64,000 nt of DNA, from the NCBI GenBank assembly GCA_963853835.1, contig OY970823.1, positions 12,170,001 to 12,234,000 on the forward strand. The letters are read 5' to 3'. A program made the position numbers and the translations under genes. Of this stretch, positions 50,816-62,183 are shown in pieces. The stretch's first letter is position 1. Each line of letters starts with the position of its first letter. This DNA comes from Calendula officinalis (lineage: Eukaryota; Streptophyta; Magnoliopsida; Asterales; Asteraceae). The notes beneath the pieces were generated by a model that worked only from the letters and a program-made list of their open reading frames with translations, made no database searches and was not told the origin of the DNA.

Positions 50816-52425
50816 GGACAGCTATTACTTGTAAAATGTATAACTATAGACTATTGGTCATGACTAGTATTTATAATGGTTCAAGCGCCATCGGTACGAG
50901 TTATGGACATCTAGTGGTCATAATGGTTCAAGGGCCGTGGTTATGGGTTATGGAGACCTATTACTTGTTAGATGGATATCTATAGGCTATTGGTCATGGC
51001 TAGTAGTTATACTGGTTCAAGCTCCATCTGTACGAGTTATGGACGTCTAGTGGTTATAATGGTTCAAGGGCCATGGTTTTGGGTTACAATCGTTCAAGGG
51101 CCGTCGGTATGAGTTTTGGACATCTAATGGTTATAATGGTTCAAGGGCCATGGGTATGGGTTATGGACACCTATTACTTTAAAAATTGATGTCTATAGGC
51201 TATTGGCCATGGCTAGTAGTTATAATGGTTCAATGGCCATCGGTATGAGTTCTAGACATCTAGTGGTTATAATGGTTCAAGGGAAATGGTTATGGGTTAT
51301 GGAGACCTATTACTTGTTAGATGGATATCTATAGGCTATTGGTCATGGCTAGTAGTTATACTGGTTCAAGCTCCATCTGTACGAGTTATGGACGTCTAGT
51401 GGTTATAATTGTTCAAGGGCCATGGTTATGGGTTACAATTGTTCAAGGGCCATCTGTATGAGTTTTGGACATCTAATGAATGGTTCAAGGGCCATGGGTA
51501 TGGGTTATGGACACCTGTCACTTCTAAATTGATATCTATAGGCTATTGGCCGTGGCTAGTAGTTATAATGGTTCAATGGCCATCGGTATGAGTTCTGGAC
51601 ATCGAGTGGTTATAATGGTTCAAGGGCAATGGTTATGGGTTATGGACACCTATTACTTGTAAAATGGATATCTACAGGCTATTGTTCATGGGTAGTAGTT
51701 ATTAAAGTTCAAGCTACATCGGTACGAGTTATGGACATCTAGTGGTTATAATGGTTCAAGGGTCATGGTTATGGGTTATGGACACCTATTACTTGTTAAA
51801 TGGCCATCTTTTAGGATATTGGTCATGGCTAGTGGTTATAATGGTTCAAGGGCCATGGTTATGGGTTATGGACACCTATTACTTGTAAAATGGATATCTA
51901 CAGGCTATTGGTAAGTAGTTATAATGGTTCAAGGGCCACCGGTATTAGTTATGTACATCTAGTAGCTATAATGGTTCAAAGGCCATGGTTATGGGTTATG
52001 GACACCTATTACTTGTAAAATGGCCATTTTTTTAGGATATTGGTCATGGCTAGTGGTTATTATGGTTCAAGGGCAATCGGTATGAGTAATGGACATCTAG
52101 TGGTCATAATGGTTCAAGGGACATGGTTATGGGTATGGACACCTATTACTTGTATAATAGATATCATTAGGCTATTGGTTATAATGGTTCAAGGGCCATG
52201 GTTATGGGTTATAATCGTTCAAGGGCCATCGGTATGAGTTTTGGACATCTAATGGTTATAATGGTTCAAGGGCCATGGGTATGGGTTCTAGACACCTATT
52301 ACTTCTAAAATTGATATCTATAGGCTATTGGCCTTGGCTAGTAGTTATAATGGTTCAATGGCCATCAATATGAGTTCTGGACATCTAGTGGTTATAATGG
52401 ATCAAGGGCCATGGTTATGGGTTAT
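50816..52425. repeat. Diverged satellite block D2 (1,610 bp)
   Basis: This is the same module series as D1 without 581 bp. It is nearly identical to D3, which lies exactly 3,591 bp further on. Confidence 0.87.
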
Positions 52426-54406
52426 GGACACCTATTACTTGTAAAATAGATATCTATATGCTATTGGTCATGGCTAGTAGTAATACTGGTTCAAGCTCCA
52501 TCGGTACGAGTTATGGACACTTAGTGGTTATCATGGTTCAAGGGCCATGGTTATGGTTCTTAATGGTTCAAGGCCCATCGGTATGAGTTATGGACATCTA
52601 ATGGTAATAATGGTTTCAAGGGCCATGGTTATAGGTTATGGACACCTATTACTCATAAAATGGACATCTATAGGCTATTGGTCATGGCTACTAGTTATAA
52701 TGGTTCAAGGGCAACGGTTATGGGATATGGACACCTATTACTTGTAAAATGGATATCTATAGGCTATTGGTCATGGCTAGTAGTTATACTGGTTCCAGCT
52801 CCATCGGTACAAGTTATGGACATCTAGTGGTTATAATGCTTCAAGGGCCATGTTTATGGGTCAATGGTTCAAGGCCCATCAGTATGAGTTATGGACATCT
52901 AATGGTTATAATAGTTCAAGGGCCATGGTTATAGGTTATGGACACCTATTACTCGTGAAATGGATATCTATAGGCTATGATCATGGCTAGTAGTTGTAAT
53001 GGTTCAAGGACCATCGGTATGAGTTATGGACATCTAGTGGTTATAATGGTTCAAGGGCAATGATTATGGGTTATGGACACCTATTACTTGTAAAATTGAT
53101 ATCTATAGGCTATTGGTCATGGCTAGTAGATATAATGGTTAAAGGGCCATCGGTATGAGATATGGACGTTTAGTGGTTATAATGGTTCAAGGGCCATGCG
53201 TATGGGTTAATGACACCTATTACTTGTAAAATACGTATCTATAGGCTATTGGTCATGGCTACTAGTTATAAATGGTTCAAGGGCCATCGGTATGAGTAAT
53301 GGACATCTAGTGGTAATAATGGTTCAAGGGCCTTGGTAATAGGTTATGGACACCTACTACTTGTAAAATGGATATCTATAGACTATTGGTCATGGCTAGT
53401 AGTTATAATGGTTCAAGCGCCATCGGTACGAGTTATAGACATCTAGTGGTCATAATGGTTCAAGGGCCATGGTTATGGGTTATGGACACCTATTATTTGT
53501 AAAATGGATATCTATATGCCATTAGTCATGGCTAGAAGTTATACTAGTTCAAGCTCCATCGGTACGAGTTATGGACACTTAGTGGTTATCATGGTTCAAG
53601 GGCCATGGTTATGGGTCTTAATGGTTCAAGGCCCATCGGTATGAGTTATGGACATCTAATGGTAATAATGGTTTCAAGGGCCATGGTTATAGGTTATGGA
53701 CACCTATTACTCGTAAAATGGATATCTATAGGCTATTGGTCATGGCTAGTAGTTATAATGGTTCAAGGGCAATGGTTATGGGATATGGACACCTATTACT
53801 TGTAAAATGGATATCTATAGGCTATTGGTCATGGCTAGTAGTTATACTGGTTCAAGCTCCATCGGTACAAGTTATGGACATCTAGTGGTTATAATGCTTC
53901 AAGGGCAATGTTTATGGGTCAATGGTTCAAGGCCCATCAGTATGAGTTATGGACATCTAATGGTTATAATAGTTCAAGGGCCATGGTTATAGGTTATGGA
54001 CACCTATTACTCGTGAAATGGATATCTATAGGCTATTGGTCATGGTTAGTAGTTGTAATGGTTCAAGGGCCATCGATACGAGTTATGGATATCAATTGGT
54101 TATAATGGTTCAAGGGCAATGATTATGGGTTATGGACACCTATTACTTGTAAAATTGATATCTATAGGCTATTGGTCATGGCTAGTAGATATAATGGTTA
54201 AAGGGCCATCGGTATGAGATATGGACGTTTAGTGGTTATAATGGTTCAAGGGCCATGTGTATGGGTTATTGACACCTATTACTTGTAAAATACGTATCTA
54301 TAGGCTATTGGTCATGGCTACTAGTTATAAATGGTTCAAGGGCCATCGGTATGAGTAATGGACATCTAGTGGTAATAATGTTTCAAGGGCCTTGGTAATA
54401 GGTTAT
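52426..54406. repeat. Satellite block: two half-1 units (1,058 and 923 bp)
   Basis: This is the same arrangement as 47775-50815 with one 1,059-bp unit fewer. D2 plus these two units gives the 3,591-bp period. In the first unit a 136-bp module near 52975 reads CTATGATCATGG, a local variant that recurs near 56565. Confidence 0.87.
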
Positions 54407-56016
54407 GGACAGCTATTACTTGTAAAATGTATAACTATAGACTATTGGTCATGACTAGTATTTATAATGGTTCAAGCGCCATCGGTACGAGTTATGGACA
54501 TCTAGTGGTCATAATGGTTCAAGGGCCGTGGTTATGGGTTATGGAGACCTATTACTTGTTAGATGGATATCTATAGGCTATTGGTCATGGCTAGTAGTTA
54601 TACTGGTTCAAGCTCCATCTGTACGAGTTATGGACGTCTAGTGGTTATAATGGTTCAAGGGCCATGGTTTTGGGTTACAATCGTTCAAGGGCCGTCGGTA
54701 TGAGTTTTGGACATCTAATGGTTATAATGGTTCAAGGGCCATGGGTATGGGTTATGGACACCTATTACTTTAAAAATTGATGTCTATAGGCTATTGGCCA
54801 TGGCTAGTAGTTATAATGGTTCAATGGCCATCGGTATGAGTTCTAGACATCTAGTGGTTATAATGGTTCAAGGGAAATGGTTATGGGTTATGGAGACCTA
54901 TTACTTGTTAGATGGATATCTATAGGCTATTGGTCATGGCTAGTAGTTATACTGGTTCAAGCTCCATCTGTACGAGTTATGGACGTCTAGTGGTTATAAT
55001 TGTTCAAGGGCCATGGTTATGGGTTACAATTGTTCAAGGGCCATCTGTATGAGTTTTGGACATCTAATGAATGGTTCAAGGGCCATGGGTATGGGTTATG
55101 GACACCTGTCACTTCTAAATTGATATCTATAGGCTATTGGCCATGGCTAGTAGTTATAATGGTTCAATGGCCATCGGTATGAGTTCTGGACATCGAGTGG
55201 TTATAATGGTTCAAGGGCAATGGTTATGGGTTATGGACACCTATTACTTGTAAAATGGATATCTACAGGCTATTGTTCATGGGTAGTAGTTATTAAAGTT
55301 CAAGCTACATCGGTACGAGTTATGGACATCTAGTGGTTATAATGGTTCAAGGGTCATGGTTATGGGTTATGGACACCTATTACTTGTTAAATGGCCATCT
55401 TTTAGGATATTGGTCATGGCTAGTGGTTATAATGGTTCAAGGGCCATGGTTATGGGTTATGGACACCTATTACTTGTAAAATGGATATCTACAGGCTATT
55501 GGTAAGTAGTTATAATGGTTCAAGGGCCACCGGTATTAGTTATGTACATCTAGTAGCTATAATGGTTCAAAGGCCATGGTTATGGGTTATGGACACCTAT
55601 TACTTGTAAAATGGCCATTTTTTTAGGATATTGGTCATGGCTAGTGGTTATTATGGTTCAAGGGCAATCGGTATGAGTAATGGACATCTAGTGGTCATAA
55701 TGGTTCAAGGGACATGGTTATGGGTATGGACACCTATTACTTGTATAATAGATATCATTAGGCTATTGGTTATAATGGTTCAAGGGCCATGGTTATGGGT
55801 TATAATCGTTCAAGGGCCATCGGTATGAGTTTTGGACATCTAATGGTTATAATGGTTCAAGGGCCATGGGTATGGGTTCTAGACACCTATTACTTCTAAA
55901 ATTGATATCTATAGGCTATTGGCCTTGGCTAGTAGTTATAATGGTTCAATGGCCATCAATATGAGTTCTGGACATCTAGTGGTTATAATGGATCAAGGGC
56001 CATGGTTATGGGTTAT
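54407..56016. repeat. Diverged satellite block D3 (1,610 bp)
   Basis: This is nearly identical to D2 (one visible difference: CCATGGCTAG near 55141 against CCGTGGCTAG near 51550). It is the third copy of the diverged block. Confidence 0.87.
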
Positions 56017-57511
56017 GGACACCTATTACTTGTAAAATAGATATCTATATGCTATTGGTCATGGCTAGTAGTAATACTGGTTCAAGCTCCATCGGTACGA
56101 GTTATGGACACTTAGTGGTTATCATGGTTCAAGGGCCATGGTTATGGTTCTTAATGGTTCAAGGCCCATCGGTATGAGTTATGGACATCTAATGGTAATA
56201 ATGGTTTCAAGGGCCATGGTTATAGGTTATGGACACCTATTACTCATAAAATGGACATCTATAGGCTATTGGTCATGGCTACTAGTTATAATGGTTCAAG
56301 GGCAACGGTTATGGGATATGGACACCTATTACTTGTAAAATGGATATCTATAGGCTATTGGTCATGGCTAGTAGTTATACTGGTTCAAGCTCCATCGGTA
56401 CAAGTTATGGACATTTAGTGGTTATAATGGTTCGAGGGCCATGGTTATGGGTCAATGGTTCAAGGCCCATCAGTATGAGTTATGGACATCTAATGGTTAT
56501 AATAGTTCAAGGGCCATGGTTATAGGTTATGGACACCTATTACTCGTAAAATGGATGTCTATAGGCTATGATCATGGCTAGTAGTTGTAATGGTTCAAGG
56601 GCCATCGGTATGAGTTATGGACATCTAGTGGTTATAATGGTTCAAGGGCAATGATTATGGGTTATGGACACCTATTACTTGTAAAATTGATATCTATAAG
56701 CTATTGGTCATGGTTAGTAGTTATAATGTTTAAAGGGCCATCGGTATGAGATATGGACGTTTAGTGGTTATAATGGTTAAAGGGCCATGTGTATGGGTTA
56801 TTGACACCTATTACTCGTAAAATACATATCTATAGGCTATTGGTCATGGATACTAGTTATAAATGTTTCAAGGGCCATCGGTATGAGTAATGAACATCTA
56901 TTGGTAATAATGGTTCAAGGGCCTTGGTAATAGGTTATGGACACGTATTACTTGTAAAATGGATATCTATAGACTATTGGTCATGGCTAGTAGTTATAAT
57001 GGTTCAAGCGCCATCGGTACGAGTTATGGACATCTAGTGGTCATAATGGTTCAAGGGCCATGGTTATGGGTTATGGACACCTATTACTTTAAAATGGATA
57101 TCTATATGCTATTGGTCATGGCTAGTAGTTATACTGGTTCAAGCTCCATCGGTACGAGTTATGGACACTTAGTGGTTATAATGGTTCAAGGGCCATGGTT
57201 ATAGGTCATAATGGATCAAGGCCCATCGGTTTGAGTTATGGACACCTTATGGTTATAATGGTTGAAGGGCCATGGTTATAGGTTATGGACACCTATTACT
57301 CGTGAAATGGATATCAATAGGTATTGGTCATGGCTAGTAGTTATAATGGTTCAAGGGCCACCGGTATAAGTTATGGACATCTAGTAGCTATATTGGCTCT
57401 AGGGCAATGGTTATGGGTTATGGACACATATTACTTGTAAAATGGCTAGTAGTTATACTGGTTCAAGCTCCATCTGTACGAGTTATGGACGTCTAGTGGT
57501 TATAATTGTTC
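56017..57511. repeat. Satellite array, right edge (one half-1 unit and decayed modules)
   Basis: One half-1 unit, then modules with more scattered substitutions than elsewhere. Near 57444 a 24-bp stretch is missing between two ATGG copies, leaving TAAAATGGCTAGTAG. Array similarity ends with GGTTATAATTGTTCAA at 57511, directly followed by LINE sequence. Decay towards an array edge is expected where exchange is rare. Confidence 0.83.
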
Positions 57512-57865
57512 AACCACTAAAATTTCTTAACATTTGAATGAAATTGCTTTTCTTATGTTCAATCTTCATCTTGAAATCCTTAAATTTTCCACACTTAAAA
57601 TAAATGCCAATCATCAAATCTTCACTATCATAACCCGGCATAGGATTTAAATTGGACCCAATACATAACTTTGACCTCATGCAAGTCAAAATGTAAACCC
57701 AAAAACCATAATTTCTCCAAATTTGAACAACTTTATTCCATCTTCTTCCATCCGTGATAAAATCAAAGACAATCTTATAGCCAAAATACTCAGCAAGAAC
57801 CCAAATAGCCTTCCTTAAACTTGACCCAAGTAAAGCCAAACAAACAGCTCTAAAAAGTCTATGAA

Positions 57866-57900
57866 CACTGCCTATATAACAATGTATCATATAGGCAGTG
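57866..57900 (-). other. Perfect 12-bp stem-loop in the LINE 3' region
   Basis: CACTGCCTATAT (57866-57877) pairs with ATATAGGCAGTG (57889-57900) around an 11-base loop. Stem-loops in LINE 3' regions can be recognised by the element's reverse transcriptase in 'stringent' LINEs. Whether this one is used is unknown, as it lies more than 350 bases from the present end. Confidence 0.65.
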
Positions 57901-57904
57901 CAGA

Positions 57905-57929
57905 ACCTTGACTCATAGAAAGTCAAGGT
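57905..57929 (-). other. Perfect 9-bp stem-loop in the LINE 3' region
   Basis: ACCTTGACT (57905-57913) pairs with AGTCAAGGT (57921-57929) around a 7-base loop. It lies only four bases from the 12-bp stem-loop, forming a pair. Confidence 0.6.
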
Positions 57930-58489
57930 CCTCATAAACACAATCTTTAATCTAACTCGAACCATTCTGACTTCAAAATAGTCAACTGCATCCATCCAGA
58001 TTCTGAGCCTTGACCATGTATTCCAAGTCATCAAGTTATAGCCAATCAACTTCCAAAAAGGAGGATTCTGAAACCACAAGAAATTGGTCAAATCACATCT
58101 TTGACTAATCGCGTCCTGACTTTGACCAAATTCTGTGTAATTCAGAATTGGAACCCTCCAATTTCCCAGATTATCACTGCAATTCATATTCCCACTAACA
58201 CTTAACCAACCTGCAAAAAATAACACAGACAAACTGCAGCTCCAATCCTGTCTGGAATAAAACCAGACGAGCAAACCATAAGAAATCCCAAAAAAGACCA
58301 TCCTCCACAATCCACTTTTCAAAAAATAATCTGGAAAGATTCCTAAAAATTCAGAAAAATAGGAATTGTTGGAACTAATATCCCCATATAACTTCAGGAT
58401 CATTAAATCATCCGATCTACAAAAAAAACCTCCGACCTAGCAGGCAAAAAATCATAAAAAAACCCACAAAAGTACTAGCAACCCCAATA

Positions 58490-58867
58490 TCACTCATCAT
58501 AAATAAATCTTGTAAAGTCAGTACTCACATCACATTGACCTAGACCAAAATCCCAAATTTCATTAGCTAACCTAGCTTGAACTGAATTTCTAATCTTCAA
58601 GCCAATCAACCTAAGTCTGACAGTTCTCATAATTAGACTGCAAACTTCATCAACAGATCTATGATTTTGATGAAACAGTCTTAGATTTCTTTCCTGCCAT
58701 ATAAAGTACACGGTCGCAGCAAGAACAAGTCTTTGTATAATACTCCATATAGACTTGCTGACAGGAATTCTTTCTAAATCCATAACAATATAAGACCATT
58801 TACTAGGTAAATGGTCAAATCTGCACAGATTCTTCACAATATCCCACACCGTACTAGGAAAATCACA
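58490..58867 (-). pseudogene. ORF2 part 4: C-terminal tail after the second stop
   Basis: This is the remaining ~125 codons to the natural TGA at 58490. Motifs WQERNLRLF and VRLRLIGLK mark the usual C-terminus of plant L1 ORF2 proteins. No RNase H follows. Confidence 0.88.
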
Positions 58868-60526
58868 CTAAAAAAAAACATGATCATGGGTGTCAAGCCG
58901 AGCTTTACAAAAACAACACCTTAACTCATCATTATCATCATCAAACATAAACTTATCCTGAGTTTTTAATTTTCCCAGAAACACAAGCAAAAGAATAAAG
59001 GCATGTCTTGGAATATTTTGGCTAAACCAAATCCATTTAGACCAAAAAACAGGACAGCCATTTTCTCTCATAACTTTCCAGGCATCCGAAACAGAATAGG
59101 GAACACACCTATCACTAGCAGATTTCCATAAAATCCTGTCATGAAAATGATCAGTAACAATAGGGGGATCCAAACATAAAATAAAAGGGAACTTATCAAA
59201 CCAATCATCCAGAATATTCCATCTTCCATGATAAATAATATAAAAAACAGAGCAGTTAGTAGAAAATCCTCCCTCATAAATATCCCTATAAGAAATAAAA
59301 ACACAAAGAGGGCCCATAACATGCCAATTATCAAACCAGGCAGACACAGATTTTCCATTGCCTACTTTGTAAACAAAGTTATTCCTAACAGCTTTCCTAC
59401 ACTTTAAAATGCACCTCCAACTCCAACATTCATTCTTTGGTGAAGGCAAGGACCAAAAATTTTTACTCTTCAATCTAGTCCATTTAAGCCACTTAACCCA
59501 AATAGAATCTTTATCTTTAATAATATTCCAAATATGTTTAGACATTAAAGCCATATTCCATGTGTTCAACAACTTTAAGCCCAAACCACCATGACACTTT
59601 GGAACACAAAGATCTTCCCACTTAACTTTTGCTTTGCCTTTCCTCAAATCACCATGGCACCATAAAAAACCTCTTAATAATCTTTCAATATCCTTAGCCA
59701 CAGATTTCGGAAGAACAAACATAGAGGCCCAATAAACCTGCATTGAACTAAGGACAGATTGAATAAGTTGTAACCTACCAGCAAACGACAAAGATTTGTT
59801 TTTCCAATCTAACAGTCTCATCTTGACTTTATCCACAAGAATGCTACAATCCTTAATATGCAGCCTAGTAGATATCAACGGAACCCCCAAATATCTAACT
59901 GGCAATACACCAGTTTTAAAAGGTAAAATCTCATTGATCAAAATCCTCGTCTGGCCCTTAACACTTCCATAAAACCCAACACTCTTTTCCATACTAGGCA
60001 ACAGCCCAGAAACTGAGCTGAACTCATCAAGCACGTCTTTAAAAACAGAGACAGATCTAGAATCACCATTACTAAAGAAGATTAAGTCATCTGCAAAACA
60101 CAGATGTGTAATCTTCATCTCTTTACACTTCCAATGGAACTTAAAATCTTCAACTCTATTAATCTGCCTTTTCATAAACAAATTAAAAACTTCCATGACT
60201 AATGTGAAAAGATAAGGAGACATGGGATCCCCCTGCCTCAGACCCCTCTTACCTTTAAAATAACCATTAAAATTACCATTAACATTAATCATGTAAGAAG
60301 TAGAAGACATGCATTCCATAATCAAATGCACCATCCAAGGGTGAAAACCAAAAAAACCTAAAATACTTCTCAAAAAATTCCATTCAACCAAGTCATAAGC
60401 CTTTTGAATGTCCACTTTAAAAGCACATTTAGGAGGACCTCTGTCAATATGATAATTTCTCAATAATTCTTGAGAAAGTAAAATATTATCACTAATTTGT
60501 CTATTTGGAATAAAAGCACTCTGGTT
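58868..60526 (-). pseudogene. ORF2 part 3: reverse transcriptase core to zf-RVT region
   Basis: This stretch begins immediately after the first TAG. It carries CAFKVDIQKAYD, GKRGLRQGDPMSPYLF, the catalytic FADD and the thumb region, then a long connector with W-rich repeats, then SKWIWFSQNIPRHAF and the cysteine cluster CCFCK. It ends at TAG 58868-58870 where the family has a coding residue. The stop abuts a run of nine A on the plus strand, but the frame is unchanged beyond it. Confidence 0.92.
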
Positions 60527-61379
60527 CTAATCAACTAAATCATCAAGAACACCCTTAATCCTATTAGTAATAACCTTACTAATACATTTATAAACCACAT
60601 TACAGCAAGATATGAGCCTATAATCCGCAACAGAAACAGGAGTACCAATTTTAGGAACAAGAGCAATAGATGTAGCATTTACCTCCTTAAGCAACTTTCC
60701 AGAATTAAAAAACTGTTTCACAGCTTTAAACATATCCTCTCCCACAATACTCCAAGAAGATTTAAAAAACTTTGAAGTAAATCCATCCGGGCCAGGAGAT
60801 TTGTTATCATCAATGTCAAACATAGCCAATTTAACTTCTTCAATAGTAACATCTCTAATCATATGACTAGCACTAAAATCAGAAAGTTTATTAATAAATA
60901 AACTCTCCGGATCAGAAATAGGAACAGTCTCAAAGGAAGTACCCAACACATTTTTAAAGTGTGAAACAAATTGCTCAGGAACCTCATTTCCATAAAACAT
61001 ATTCCCATTTACATCTTTAACTATATCAATTCTGTTTCTACAAATTCTGCCTTTAACAGCTTTGTGGAAGTATTTAGAATTGTGATCCCCTTCCTTTAAC
61101 CATTCCACTTTAGCTTTTTGTTTTAAAAATAAATCCTCATCAAGCACAACATCCTTATATAATCTCAAAGTCTCAACTTCCTTACTCCTGAGTTCCTTAT
61201 CATGAGGATTCTCAACCATAACAGTTTGCACATCTTTTAACTTGTCCCTTAACTTAACAACATTAGTATGCAAATTTCCTTGATTAACCATTAAAGCTCT
61301 TAAAGGTTTTTTCAAATTTTTAAGATTAGAAGTAATCTTAAACAGCTCAAACCCCACCACCTCCCTATTCCAACACTTT
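60527..61379 (-). pseudogene. ORF2 part 2: linker and first third of the reverse transcriptase
   Basis: The frame after the shift holds a helical linker (KAKVEWLKEGDHNSKYFH, typical of plant LINEs) and the start of the RT domain (DNKSPGPDGF, then LVPKIGTPVSVADY and SCCNVVYKCISKVI). It stops at TAG 60527-60529. The codons after the TAG go on in the same frame into NQSAFIP and ISDNILL, well-known RT motifs, so this is a nonsense substitution and not the natural end. Confidence 0.92.
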
Positions 61380-62183
61380 TTAACTAAAGGAAAAAAATTC
61401 CTTTTTATTAGTCAAAAAATTTGGAAATTTAAACGGTTTAGGTTTCAAATTAGGTTTACTTAACAAAGGAATAGTAAGCACACCAGGAGAATGATCCAAA
61501 GACTGAAAAGGACAAAATTGAGCATAAGCACTAGGAAAGTCTTTAACAAATTCATAGTTTCCCATAACTCTGTCCAGTTTTTTAAGCAAACTATCATCTC
61601 TATTTGGGCTCTTTTTCCAAGTAAACCTCAATCCCGAGTAATGAATATCCAGAATCTCAACTTTGGCCACACACTCAGCAAAATCCACCATACTACCAGT
61701 CATATTATTAGAGCCCACAGAAACTTCATTAGGTTCCAAAGCAGCATTAAAATCTCCCAAAAGAGCCCACGGTTCATCAACAACCATAGAACTATGAGCC
61801 TCCAAAGCTTTCCAAGCTTGATTTCTTAACTGTCTTTTATGGTGCGCATACACAAAAGAACAGTAAAAGTCCTTACTTCCATTTTTAGGTTTTATAATAC
61901 AATGAATGACCTGAGGACAAATATCTAAAACCATAATATTAGCAATATTAGGATCCCAAGCCACCACTATTCTAGTTCCACCAGAACAACAACTAGCATT
62001 CGAAATCCAATCCCAAACACCAAACACTTTATTACAAACCCAAGCTAAATTTTTCTTTTTAACATGGGTCTCAATAACAGCACAAATATTAATACTCTCA
62101 TCTCTAATAAACTGCTTAACTTCATCTTGACAAGAAGACTTATTAAGTCCTCTAACATTCCAAGACATGGCCTTAATCATCAT
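61380..62183 (-). pseudogene. ORF2 part 1: apurinic-type endonuclease domain, ends at a frameshift
   Basis: This 268-codon frame starts at ATG 62183 (or 62180, or 62168, all in frame). It holds the whole endonuclease fold of the exonuclease-endonuclease-phosphatase superfamily, with the metal-binding and catalytic residues in place (N of SWNVRG, E of ETH, D and N of GDFN, D and H of LDHSP). The position before the final D-H is L, where S is more common in plant copies. The frame meets a TAA at 61380-61382 just after a run of seven A (plus strand). Reading on in the next frame continues the ORF2 sequence at once, so a single extra base explains the break. Confidence 0.9.

Larger units (their letters stand above)
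57512..58489 (-). other. LINE 3' region with a 297-codon open frame
   Basis: This is about 980 bases downstream of the ORF2 stop, in the place of a 3' untranslated region. On the minus strand an open frame runs from an ATG at 58403 for 297 codons to a TGA at 57510-57512 that straddles the junction with the satellite, so the natural end of the frame is unknown. It is in a different frame from ORF2. The translation is rich in W, F, Y, L and C, has no motif I recognise, and no clear signal peptide. The length exceeds what chance would give in G/T-rich sequence, but the absence of a known family makes a protein uncertain. It could equally be a 3' region of coding origin or a stop-poor non-coding stretch. 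Two perfect hairpins lie within it. Confidence 0.4.
58490..62183 (-). pseudogene. LINE ORF2 (endonuclease-reverse transcriptase), broken in three places
   Basis: ORF2 encodes the enzyme that nicks the target and copies the element RNA. In order: an endonuclease (EEP family) at about 61400-62183, with SWNVRGLN, ETH, LGDFN, LDR and DHSP motifs all present; a reverse transcriptase at about 59800-60850, with SPGPDG, ISCCNVVYK and the catalytic FADD at 60086-60097; and a zf-RVT-like region at 58830-59100 with CCFCK followed by DTHDH. No RNase H domain was seen. The start is the ATG at 62183, which overlaps the ORF1 stop. Breaks: a one-base frame change at the A7 run 61391-61397, a TAG at 60527-60529 in the reverse transcriptase, and a TAG at 58868-58870 in the zf-RVT region. 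The frame is the same on both sides of each TAG. The total span of about 1,231 codons is close to usual for plant L1 ORF2. Confidence 0.93.

Noticed and set aside
1878..57511. CRISPR-like array
   Set aside because: There are no unique spacers between constant repeats; all parts are repeats of one family, and the context is a plant genome.
57512..58489. Host gene encoding a membrane protein (hydrophobic 297-codon frame)
   Set aside because: It lies directly downstream of LINE ORF2 with no promoter, no family recognised and its stop supplied by the satellite. Kept as part of the LINE with low confidence as a protein.
59068..59358. 96-codon minus-strand frame inside the ORF2 region
   Set aside because: It overlaps the real ORF2 frame (RT to zf-RVT connector) in another phase and has no motif.
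61491..61829. Plus-strand frames over the right LINE (also 62064-62324, 62627-62833, 63323-63545)
   Set aside because: They are antisense to endonuclease and ORF1 coding sequence with clear motifs on the minus strand.
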